Assembly: GCA_015059805.1 (NCBI GenBank)
Contig: SUZO01000018.1
Coordinates: 1 to 51,816, forward strand
Length of the DNA stretch: 51,816 bases
DNA from: Rikenellaceae bacterium
GTDB taxonomy: Bacteria; Bacteroidota; Bacteroidia; Bacteroidales; Rikenellaceae
Direction of reading: 5' to 3'
In this document: piece by piece, positions 34,925 to 42,840 of the stretch
How the letters are laid out: every line of letters begins with the position of its first letter
How positions within the stretch are numbered: position 1 is the stretch's first letter
Translations under genes and position numbers: made by a program
The notes under the pieces: generated by a model
The model's input: the letters and a program-made list of their open reading frames with translations, nothing else
Database searches by the model: none
Told to the model about the DNA's origin: nothing

Positions 34925-37294
34925 ATGAGAATAAAATCTTTGGTTGCGGCAATAGTGCTATTGACCGCAGCATCTTGCGTTGATAAGGATTTTCAACTTG
35001 ACAAAGTATCTACTGAGGTGGCGATTGGTGGTGATGTAACTACCCTACCGTTGGGCTACTTAGAGAGGCAGAAGTTAGGCGATATTATCGACCTTGAGGA
35101 TGTAGAGGGGTTGTCTGTAGATGAAAGTGGAAACTACTCGCTATCTTTTGAGGGCGCTAAGAGTGAAATATCTATTGACGGCATTGAAAATAGGTTTGAC
35201 ATTGCCAAGACCATATCCACCTTCTCTACCGAGTATCCTACATTTGATATTACAGGTGCATCATGTGTCATTGATAGACCCTATAGCATTACTACAGACT
35301 TTGGAAATCTACATATTCCACAAGGTGTTGCTATACCCGTTCCAGCTGGTTACACTATCAAAGCTAAGGAGGAGGGTCACGCAACTGAAGTGTTAGAGTA
35401 CGATGTTCCTGACTATCTCAAAACTGTAAAACGTATCTATCTTAAGCCCCAAAATAGTGGTGACAAGGGTGCAGCTATAAAGCTATCGCTCTTACTACAC
35501 GATATTGCAGTGGTCAATGGTGGTGGTCACATCAACTTGGAGTTAGTCGCAAATGATGGATATGAGTTATACGACCAGTTTGGTAATAAATTAAAGGAGA
35601 TTGATCATCAGGGACGTAGCACGACCTATCTGATAGCTGACGAGCAATATTTTGTCGCTGGAACTGAGAAGATTGACTTTACAGTCTATCTTAACAGCGT
35701 TGCCAACGAGTCACTATCTGAGAATGGCAAACTAAAAATACCTATTGATTTTGGCTACCACCTCTCATTTGACATCACATCGTGTGCTGGCACTTTGACC
35801 CTTAATCAGACGCCAGAGCTACACATTGACACAACTCTACAATATTATGATGCCGATATTGTACTTAACGAGGTTATGCTTCTTGAGCACGGTGCGTTGG
35901 CTGGAAACGCGACATCTATTACGATAGACAACCTTCCAAAGGAGATTAAGAGTGTTAAGAGGGTCGATTTCTCCGACCATTCACCTATGTACCTGCTTGC
36001 TGAGGGTCTTGACTGGTTAGATGACACTATTGCCGAGCATATTGTTATTGAGGCTCAGCTACCAGACTATCTGACCCTGCACGACCAGCAGCAGAGTGGC
36101 TACAATGCCGCCACTCACACCTTGAGAACGAATTTGAATAATCTACGTCACAAAATTGACATCAACCTCGATGCACTTGTATTTGGTAGCGAGGGAGTTG
36201 TGCCTACAGATGGAAGGATAGTATTAGATTTTACGCCCGACATTGCCGCCTTTATTGAGGATGGCACCGAGGTTAAACTCTCTAAAATTTTGCACGAGAA
36301 GGAGATTGAGTTTTCAGCAGGTTTTGACAATACGACGCTTGAATTGGTATCTGTGGAGGGTAAAATTGGCTATAAATACGATGAGCAGGCGACCATAGAG
36401 CTTGGTGGTCTAAATGAGGATATAGAGCTCAATGTTATTGATGCGGGGCTGCTGCCAGTCATAACCCTTAACGTTGAAAATCCACTTACATTAGGGGCAA
36501 ATGTAACTGCACAACTCACCCCTATCGCCGATGGCAAGGAGAGTAGCGAAAACTGCGTTACAATCAACAATGTAGAGATTAAGGCGGCAACGATTGCTGG
36601 AGACAAAATTCAGAGCAGTTCAACCACGCTCATTTTAGCAGACGATTCACTACGAAAGAACTATGCTGATGATAAGTATACATTTGTAGCATGTGACTTA
36701 GGTAAGTTATTTACAGGCTCTTTCCCTGACAAAATCAAGTTAGACTTCAATATATCTACAGATCAGGAGACTATCCATACTATCTACATTACCGACAACT
36801 ATACTATCAGCTACGACTACAACATAGATGTTCCGCTGACATTTGACGACACTCTAAATATCGCCATTGAAAAGCAAATTGAAGATATTGCAGAGACATT
36901 TGCAGATATATCAGAGTTGGATATAACTCTTGACGATATAACCATCATAGCCGACATCACCAACACCATACCATTTGATTTCGGTTTTGAAGCAGAGGCG
37001 CTAAATGCTCAGGGCAAACCTGCATCTGTAAAGTTGGTGTGCCAAGAGCCTGATAACACAATCAGAGGCTCTGCAGATGGAGTAAGTGAAGAGCATTCAA
37101 CCATCCGCCTGGCAATTCAATTAGGCGAGGGTGAAAATATAGGTCAAATTGCCGAAGTGGATGCAATTATGCTAAAGCTTCAGGCAAAGCGTTCCCATCC
37201 ATGCCGTGCCACATTAAATGCCAACCAGAGCATCTCAATGGTACTCAAAATGGAGATTAACGGTAAAATAAATGTAGATTTAGGAAATATCTAA
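34925..37294 (+). CDS. Large lipoprotein of unknown function, partner of DUF5723 gene
   Basis: The 789-residue protein has a lipoprotein signal (AASC, lipid Cys at 18) and an acidic mature part. The rest looks like a long series of beta-strand domains: alternating hydrophobic residues, many Asp/Asn/Thr, no transmembrane helices, no Cys besides a few isolated ones. Segments beginning with 'I.LDF.P.I' and 'L.L.V.NPL.L' recur at irregular spacing, as in repeated LEA/Ig-like strands. I do not recognise a named family. It starts right after its own promoter box. A DUF5723 outer-membrane-type gene begins 12 bp downstream, so the two probably act together at the outer membrane. Confidence 0.7.
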   Translation: MRIKSLVAAIVLLTAASCVDKDFQLDKVSTEVAIGGDVTTLPLGYLERQKLGDIIDLEDVEGLSVDESGNYSLSFEGAKSEISIDGIENRFDIAKTISTFSTEYPTFDITGASCVIDRPYSITTDFGNLHIPQGVAIPVPAGYTIKAKEEGHATEVLEYDVPDYLKTVKRIYLKPQNSGDKGAAIKLSLLLHDIAVVNGGGHINLELVANDGYELYDQFGNKLKEIDHQGRSTTYLIADEQYFVAGTEKIDFTVYLNSVANESLSENGKLKIPIDFGYHLSFDITSCAGTLTLNQTPELHIDTTLQYYDADIVLNEVMLLEHGALAGNATSITIDNLPKEIKSVKRVDFSDHSPMYLLAEGLDWLDDTIAEHIVIEAQLPDYLTLHDQQQSGYNAATHTLRTNLNNLRHKIDINLDALVFGSEGVVPTDGRIVLDFTPDIAAFIEDGTEVKLSKILHEKEIEFSAGFDNTTLELVSVEGKIGYKYDEQATIELGGLNEDIELNVIDAGLLPVITLNVENPLTLGANVTAQLTPIADGKESSENCVTINNVEIKAATIAGDKIQSSSTTLILADDSLRKNYADDKYTFVACDLGKLFTGSFPDKIKLDFNISTDQETIHTIYITDNYTISYDYNIDVPLTFDDTLNIAIEKQIEDIAETFADISELDITLDDITIIADITNTIPFDFGFEAEALNAQGKPASVKLVCQEPDNTIRGSADGVSEEHSTIRLAIQLGEGENIGQIAEVDAIMLKLQAKRSHPCRATLNANQSISMVLKMEINGKINVDLGNI

Positions 37295-37305
37295 CAACTC
37301 TGACT

Positions 37306-38685
37306 ATGAAGAAATTAGCATATACAGCATTGTGCATTGTGGCATCACTGGCTACACTTAACACCTCGGCACAGTCGCTTACATCATACTTTATGGAGGG
37401 AAGTTACTTCCGCACCGACCTAAATCCAGCATTGGCTCCAACTCGCGGATATATTGCGCTGCCAGCCATGAGCGGTATCGGCTTGGGAGTAAGTAATAAC
37501 ATGTTCTCAGTTGAAAACTTCTTCTACAAGAATAATGGCGAGGTTGTTACAGCACTTCATGAGTCTGTAGCAGCTGATAAATTCCTTAAGCGCCTACCTC
37601 AAACTGGTTTTATAGGTGTCAATCTTAATACTAACATCTTGGGAGCTGGTTTTTACACCAAAAGTTCTTTCTGGAACTTCGGAGTTAATTTGCGCAGCAG
37701 TAACGATATAACCATATCAAAAGATCTGTTCAGAGTACTAAAATCACTCGGAAATGGACACTACGACCTTAACAACACCTCATTTAACAGCACCTCATAC
37801 CTTGAGTTATATGTAGGCAATTCGCGCAAAGTAGCTGACTTTAGCTTTGGAGAGCTTACTGCAGGTGCAAGAGTGAAGCTACTTGCAGGTCTGCTTAACG
37901 CCTCAAGCCATGTAGAGGATATATACGCCGACATAACATCAGAGAGCGTTATGGGACACATGCAAGGCACTCTTCGTACTAATGGTGTCATACTTGACCC
38001 TACTAAAGGCACTGTAGGTGAGCAACTTACTGAGGATATTATCTCTCAAGACATCAACAAAATTCTCGGCAATATCAAGAGTTTTGGTGCGGCGATAGAT
38101 TTAGGTGCTGAGCTGACACTGCTTGACAATAGTCTCCGCGTTTCGGCAGCCGTTGCAGATTTAGGTTTTATAAAGTGGTCATCTAAGACACACATTGAGG
38201 CTGAGACACACGCAGATTTTCACTTTAACGGCATAAACCTTAGCACTGGTGAGACAGATAGTGATGGCGAGGCTGATATTTACATGGCAGATGTCAAAGG
38301 TGGAGGTTACACTACACGTCTAAATTGCTCGCTAAACTTTGGCGCCGAGTACAATATACTAAACAACCGCATCGGCTTTGGAGTGTTATCGCACACCGAA
38401 TTTCGCCATAATAAGAGCATCTCAGAGCTTACACTATCTGTAAATTTCCGCCCTTTAGATTGGATTTCAGCATCACTTAGCCATACACTGCTTACCCGCA
38501 ACAAATTAGGCATTATGGGATTTGCGCTTAACGTTCATCCAAAGGGAATCAACCTCTTTGTAGGTGCTGATTTTGTACCGATGAAGTTTGTAAGATATGA
38601 GAATATCCCAGTGCCATACAATATGAAGTCAATAAACCTCTATTTCGGTTTAGGCTTCAACCTCGGCAAAGCTAAACAAAATTAA
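37306..38685 (+). CDS. DUF5723 outer-membrane beta-barrel-like protein
   Basis: The 459-residue protein has a Sec signal peptide (cut near NTSAQS, about residue 23). It continues with NPALAPTRGYIALPAMSGIGLGVS, a start I recognise from the Bacteroidetes DUF5723 family, whose members are predicted outer-membrane barrels related in layout to PorV/FadL-like proteins. Many amphipathic strands with aromatic girdles follow (for example SSFWNFGVNLRSS and LYFGLGFNLG at the C-terminus). Function unknown. It is cotranscribed with the lipoprotein at 34925 and shares a bidirectional terminator with the convergent phosphoesterase gene. Confidence 0.8.
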   Translation: MKKLAYTALCIVASLATLNTSAQSLTSYFMEGSYFRTDLNPALAPTRGYIALPAMSGIGLGVSNNMFSVENFFYKNNGEVVTALHESVAADKFLKRLPQTGFIGVNLNTNILGAGFYTKSSFWNFGVNLRSSNDITISKDLFRVLKSLGNGHYDLNNTSFNSTSYLELYVGNSRKVADFSFGELTAGARVKLLAGLLNASSHVEDIYADITSESVMGHMQGTLRTNGVILDPTKGTVGEQLTEDIISQDINKILGNIKSFGAAIDLGAELTLLDNSLRVSAAVADLGFIKWSSKTHIEAETHADFHFNGINLSTGETDSDGEADIYMADVKGGGYTTRLNCSLNFGAEYNILNNRIGFGVLSHTEFRHNKSISELTLSVNFRPLDWISASLSHTLLTRNKLGIMGFALNVHPKGINLFVGADFVPMKFVRYENIPVPYNMKSINLYFGLGFNLGKAKQN

Positions 38686-38723
38686 AACAAACGCCTACTT
38701 TCACTGAAGTAGGCGTTTGTTTT
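38684..38723. terminator. Bidirectional terminator
   Basis: Perfect 17-bp arms (38684-38700 and 38707-38723) with a 6-nt loop, A-rich on the left and T-rich on the right. It stops both the DUF5723 gene and the convergent metallophosphoesterase gene, whose stop codons overlap its edges. Confidence 0.93.
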
Positions 38724-41700
38724 AATAGTTCATTATCGCATAATCGTAATCGCCAGTAATGGTGGATGTTGTGTAGACATTTCCCCACTGGTCAGTTGCC
38801 TCAACACGAATATCCTTTGCATTTGGATTCTTAAGAGTCCACTTGTACATGTGGAAGTTATCCTTATAGTTGCCCGAATGTTTAGCGTTATTAGTTGGGT
38901 CACCTAAGCCCAAAACACCTGTATGGTAGGCTGTAATCCACCAATCAAGGCTTGATGATGTACTTGGCTTGCCTGGATTGTTTACATCTGGGCTATACTT
39001 GTTTGGTCCAGAATTGTTGCGAGCCATCTTGCTCATATCACCAGCATAGATACCATCCTCATATACCTTAACCTTCCAATTATCATCAGCATTGAAGACA
39101 TTGGCAAGAATAACATTAGCGCCATGTTGCAACTCTATATAATCATACTCTCCTCCGCATTTGAGATTACCACGATAGAGTCGCATCTGGTAGCTGCGGT
39201 CGTTCATACCCTCATTGACACCCTTGTAGTACCAATTAACAATCTTATTGCCATCAAATTCATACACTCCATAGCCATTAGGCACGCCATCACCATTAAA
39301 ACGCGACCTCCAGAAGTGACCGCATACAGCACCGTGGTTGTGTTCATATATAGCCTTGCCATCTACTGTTGATTTGGTCGGAAAGTTCGTGTTACGGTGG
39401 TGGTGTCCAGACATTATATGCGCCTCCTTAAACTGACTCAAGAGCTTAAGGATATTACGCACATTTGACTTATCAGCGTTCTCCACTGAGCAGTGTACAC
39501 ACAAGATAACCATCTTATCCTTAGGAACATACTCCAAATCTTGTTTAAGCCACTGATACTGAACATCCAAGAAGCGAGGGTCGCCATAGTGATCCCAGGA
39601 TTTACCGTCATACCAAAGCATATTACGCATACAGACAATGTGAACATCACCTCTATTCCACGAGTAGTTGATAGGACCGAATACATCCTCAAATGAACGT
39701 TGTATCTTCAGCTGGAAGTCTAAATCTTGATAGCCTGAGCACGGAAGAGGATTGCTTTCATTAAATAGATACGAATAGTCATGGTTACCAAAGGTCTGGA
39801 ATACCGGCATGCCCATCTTATCCTTAGCCATCTCGTTACGCATAGTAGGCATTATCGGCTCGCAATTACGAGTACCTTGTGAATATACCACATCACCTAA
39901 TGTCACACCATAGCAAGGTATACCTTTAGACTTAGAATGTGCCAATATATCAGGTACAGACTCGTTCTTAAAGCGGTTTATATGGCTTGTATTTGCACAC
40001 TGCACATCCGCAAAGCAGAAGAGGGCAAACTTAGACTCTTTTACCGACTTGTTGATTGTAAAGTTATAGTTCGTCTTACTCTTATTATACTTTGCAAAGA
40101 AGCAAGGCTGACCATAATCATTGACCATAACCTCAGCCTCTGAAGGTACTGAGTAGAATATATACCACGTATCTTTATGAGGCATAATGGAATAGTTGCC
40201 ATTTATATCGGTTTTAACGCAGTTAAAGCCATCGCTAACAACAACATCTGCAGCGGGCGTACCGTCATCATATTTTATCTGTCCAACAACAACCTGCTCA
40301 CTTAACGACTCAATGCAGATAGCAATATCATCAAGCAAAAAGCGGTTAGTATCTGTTGCAGCGGCCCTGCCACCACCAATGGCTATACGGCTTGCGCAAT
40401 TAACATTGTTAAGCGTCACGCTATACTCTTTCCAATCGCTACTATTATTGCCATCAAGGGTCAAAGAACTACTCTCGCCCTCTTCCGTATAGGTGACCAA
40501 ATTATTGCTCGCTATAGATGTACCATTGAGCACCTTGACTACAACACTCTTCTCTTCGGTATTGATATTTTTACCAACATCGCCATAAGGTGCAGCTTTG
40601 AATCTAACGGTCACCTTAGCCGTAACGCCCTCTGGGATAGAGGTCATTGTTGGAGTTACGATAAAGGAGCGGTTAGCATAAGTACCAATTTTCACATAAC
40701 CAGGGCGAGCACATACAGAGCCTCCATTTGCGCCCTCTTTGCCCCCTATCCAACCCCAATCATCAAGAGTCATATCATCAAGCAGCCCCTCAAGGGAGTT
40801 AAAAAGTCCCATCTCCACATTTGCAGCCGCAGGGATATAGGCAGCAGTTGCCCCAGAGGCATCTGCAGCCTGCCAGTCAAGGGTGATTGCACCCTTAAGT
40901 TCAGCACCAACAAATGATGTCAAAATAGCCCTATCATCGCGTGACACACCAGCAGCACAAGCAGAAATATCGCCACCATAAATAAGATGGTCAAAATTCT
41001 CATACAACACAACATCTCCTGGCGCTGTGTAGTTAAATCGCTTACCAACATACTCCGATGCCGCAGTGGTAACCTTCAGTGGCACAAGGGTCTGCTTTGA
41101 ATCTGTAAGGTTGTAGATATGGATGTAGTAGTCTGTCTTAGGTGTAAGACCCGCAAAGATAAAACGAGGAGGGCAACTGCTCTGAGTAAAGAGTTTCTCA
41201 CCCTTGAGTACTTCAACACTATAGACAAGCTGCGTGCAGTCGGCATTACTATAGATAGCCACCTTATAATCCTTACCTATATCCTCTGTAAATTGAGCGT
41301 TGCTATCTGGATAACCTTTAGAGAGATATTTGATATTCTGCTCCACGCTGGTCCATGCCACAGTAATAGTTGTATCAGTCACATGTGGGGCATCAACAAA
41401 AATATCGCTTTTAGTGATATTCAGAGTCAGCGGTATCTCTAAAACGGAATTTTGAGCGCCATCAATGCCTGTCGGACAAATATCGGTCTCATATATACCC
41501 TCCAAACAGAGTATTTTGACCTTCAGACCCTTAGAATACTCTACAGCTGGAATAAAGAAGGATAATAGTCGCCCTTGGTCGTCCAACTTCTCATTTACAT
41601 CGTCCACTACAAACTTGCTCATAGCACCCTCAGCGGCAAGCGCAAAACTCCTATCTGCAGTATCAAAAGTGGCATTTGTTCCCCACAACGGCTCACCATT

Positions 41701-42300
41701 ATTCGCCGAAACTTCAACTTGAGAGATAGTACAAGACTCGGCGCCCTGCGGCAAGGTCATCTTGAGCCTTACGGCAAGCAATGGATTTACCATAGTAAAC
41801 GACTCAGAGGCTTCATCCCACTCACCAAATAGGAATGGGAAGTTGAGTTTTTCATCAAAACCCAAAACCTGCTCCTCTAATGCCAACTTAAGTGTTCGCT
41901 TACCCTCGCTGCCAACCTTCAAATCGGACAATTTTGGCTGATAGTAGGGGTAGATAGCGTAATTTTCACCATCTTTTGCTATTGTTCGCCCCATGGAGGT
42001 GCTAAAAGATGCCGACGCTCCATCTATTGACGCAACATCCACAACAGCCTTAATCTGCCCCACCAAAGATTCGTGGTATGATAAAACCAAAAGCCTATCG
42101 CTCGCCTCCCAAAGCGGAAGATTATTCTGCTCAAGCGACGCACGCGAAACAACCTCAGGTGAATCTATCACCACACTAAAACGGGTGACTCCCTCTTTGC
42201 CGTCAATCACTGGCTCATCATTAGTATCTACACCCTTTTGACAAGCTACAGCAAACAAAACCGCAACGGAAAACAATCTTAAAAGACTTTTAACATTCAT
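38722..42300 (-). CDS. Lipoprotein with fimbrillin-like N-terminus and calcineurin-like phosphoesterase
   Basis: The 1192-residue protein has a lipoprotein signal (AVAC, Cys at 20). Residues about 35-295 resemble a fimbrillin-like domain (TRFSVVIDS...SRA, LPLWEASDRLLVL, YAIYPYYQP, PLLAVRLKMTL). An Fn3-like segment follows (about 300-415), then a jelly-roll-like stretch (about 425-690) and an N-terminal metallophosphatase cap (about 690-750; DGTPAADVVVSDG). The phosphoesterase domain (about 760-1010) has CFADVQ, LGDVVYS, FGNHDYS and SGHHHRN, i.e. the metal-binding motifs D-x-[HQ], GD, GNHD and GHxH. The C-terminal part (about 1010-1192) is typical of Bacteroidetes phosphoesterases. It is probably a surface phosphohydrolase; substrate unknown. 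It is divergent from the LRR lipoprotein locus. Confidence 0.85.
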   Translation of the reverse strand: MNVKSLLRLFSVAVLFAVACQKGVDTNDEPVIDGKEGVTRFSVVIDSPEVVSRASLEQNNLPLWEASDRLLVLSYHESLVGQIKAVVDVASIDGASASFSTSMGRTIAKDGENYAIYPYYQPKLSDLKVGSEGKRTLKLALEEQVLGFDEKLNFPFLFGEWDEASESFTMVNPLLAVRLKMTLPQGAESCTISQVEVSANNGEPLWGTNATFDTADRSFALAAEGAMSKFVVDDVNEKLDDQGRLLSFFIPAVEYSKGLKVKILCLEGIYETDICPTGIDGAQNSVLEIPLTLNITKSDIFVDAPHVTDTTITVAWTSVEQNIKYLSKGYPDSNAQFTEDIGKDYKVAIYSNADCTQLVYSVEVLKGEKLFTQSSCPPRFIFAGLTPKTDYYIHIYNLTDSKQTLVPLKVTTAASEYVGKRFNYTAPGDVVLYENFDHLIYGGDISACAAGVSRDDRAILTSFVGAELKGAITLDWQAADASGATAAYIPAAANVEMGLFNSLEGLLDDMTLDDWGWIGGKEGANGGSVCARPGYVKIGTYANRSFIVTPTMTSIPEGVTAKVTVRFKAAPYGDVGKNINTEEKSVVVKVLNGTSIASNNLVTYTEEGESSSLTLDGNNSSDWKEYSVTLNNVNCASRIAIGGGRAAATDTNRFLLDDIAICIESLSEQVVVGQIKYDDGTPAADVVVSDGFNCVKTDINGNYSIMPHKDTWYIFYSVPSEAEVMVNDYGQPCFFAKYNKSKTNYNFTINKSVKESKFALFCFADVQCANTSHINRFKNESVPDILAHSKSKGIPCYGVTLGDVVYSQGTRNCEPIMPTMRNEMAKDKMGMPVFQTFGNHDYSYLFNESNPLPCSGYQDLDFQLKIQRSFEDVFGPINYSWNRGDVHIVCMRNMLWYDGKSWDHYGDPRFLDVQYQWLKQDLEYVPKDKMVILCVHCSVENADKSNVRNILKLLSQFKEAHIMSGHHHRNTNFPTKSTVDGKAIYEHNHGAVCGHFWRSRFNGDGVPNGYGVYEFDGNKIVNWYYKGVNEGMNDRSYQMRLYRGNLKCGGEYDYIELQHGANVILANVFNADDNWKVKVYEDGIYAGDMSKMARNNSGPNKYSPDVNNPGKPSTSSSLDWWITAYHTGVLGLGDPTNNAKHSGNYKDNFHMYKWTLKNPNAKDIRVEATDQWGNVYTTSTITGDYDYAIMNY

Positions 42301-42359
42301 ATTTACAGTTATTTTATATATAAATATACAACCATAAATCGTATTTTCCTACAAAATAA

Positions 42360-42367
42360 CAAAATTA
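42360..42367 (-). promoter_or_regulatory. Candidate -7 box for the phosphoesterase gene
   Basis: Minus-strand TAATTTTG fits TAnnTTTG, about 60 bp upstream of the ATG at 42300 and 33 bp from the divergent plus-strand box at 42400. Confidence 0.4.
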
Positions 42368-42377
42368 GCGCTGAATA

Positions 42378-42407
42378 TTGCGAAATAGATTTTATTTTGT
42401 AACTTTG
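42378..42407 (+). promoter_or_regulatory. Canonical promoter of leader RNA copy A
   Basis: TTG at 42378-42380, 19 bp, then TAACTTTG at 42400-42407 matches the Bacteroidetes consensus. The predicted start is near 42412, exactly at the foot of the first leader hairpin. Confidence 0.7.
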
Positions 42408-42411
42408 TGAC

Positions 42412-42655
42412 GCAATGAGCAAAAACTCATTGCAGACATATTTTTGATGAAAGTGTATTAGCTTTTATCCTTGAATGGAAATCTGGAAAATTTCAATGCT
42501 ACAAGGAAAGCAACACACTCGTCACTCCGTATTGATACATCAGGGGTGCTATGTGCCCTATACTCAATACGAGTGTGGGGTATTGTTTATTTGTAGCATA
42601 GGCATTCCAGAGCCTCCATTCAGATAAACTAATCGGCTCCACACTTTCTTTTTTT
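42412..42655 (+). ncRNA. Structured leader RNA, copy A (possible attenuator)
   Basis: An RNA of about 244 nt is predicted from the promoter to a U-tract. It has a 5' hairpin GCAATGAG/CTCATTGC (42412-42433) followed by AGACATAT. Segment 1 is GAAAGTGT (42449-42456). A long stem TCCTTG...CAAGGA with GCTTT/AAAGC lies at about 42461-42510. Segment 2 is CACACTCGT (42514-42522), with an inner stem GTATTGA/TCAATAC (42529-42535 and 42564-42570). Segment 3 is ACGAGTGTGGGG (42569-42580), and segment 4 is CTCCACACTTTC (42637-42648) plus T-run. Segments 2:3 (9 bp) and 3:4 (10 bp with two G-U) exclude one another; 1 can pair with 4. Copy B at 51430 shares the framework. It may be a cis attenuator for the micropeptide gene at 42690 or a separate small RNA. 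Confidence 0.6.
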
Positions 42656-42689
42656 ATAAAATGCCTATTTGGAGTTGGTAGGCAAAATT

Positions 42690-42818
42690 ATGCCTATGAA
42701 AAGTATAGTTAATGAGTATTTACCTCCCGAGGTGGAGGTGAATGAGATGGCGGCAGAGCAGGGTTTTGCTCAGTCAATGTTTGAGGACCCAATCGAAAAC
42801 CCAGAACAGAGTTGGTAA
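42690..42818 (+). CDS. Micropeptide with E-Q-G-F-A-x-S motif, upstream of LRR lipoprotein
   Basis: A 42-codon ORF (or 40 codons from the ATG at 42696) lies 35 bp after the leader RNA U-tract and 22 bp before the BspA-like lipoprotein gene. The peptide has KSIVNEYLPPEVEV, then AEQGFAQS at about residues 22-29 and an acidic, Pro/Gln-containing tail ending QSW. It has no signal peptide. The E-x-G-F-A-x-S motif, the upstream Pro, and the place in front of a surface lipoprotein are shared with the ORF at 2759; the motif and leader RNA are shared with the ORF at 51734. The ribosome-binding site is not obvious, as is common in this phylum. Function unknown. Confidence 0.65.
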   Translation: MPMKSIVNEYLPPEVEVNEMAAEQGFAQSMFEDPIENPEQSW

Positions 42819-42840
42819 ACAAATTTAACAATCAAAAAAC

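Noticed and set aside
42412..42655. 6S RNA as the identity of the leader RNA
   Set aside because: A 1:4 closing helix and length above 200 nt would allow it, but two copies upstream of micropeptide genes and a separate 5' hairpin do not fit a single housekeeping 6S gene. It is kept only as something to test.
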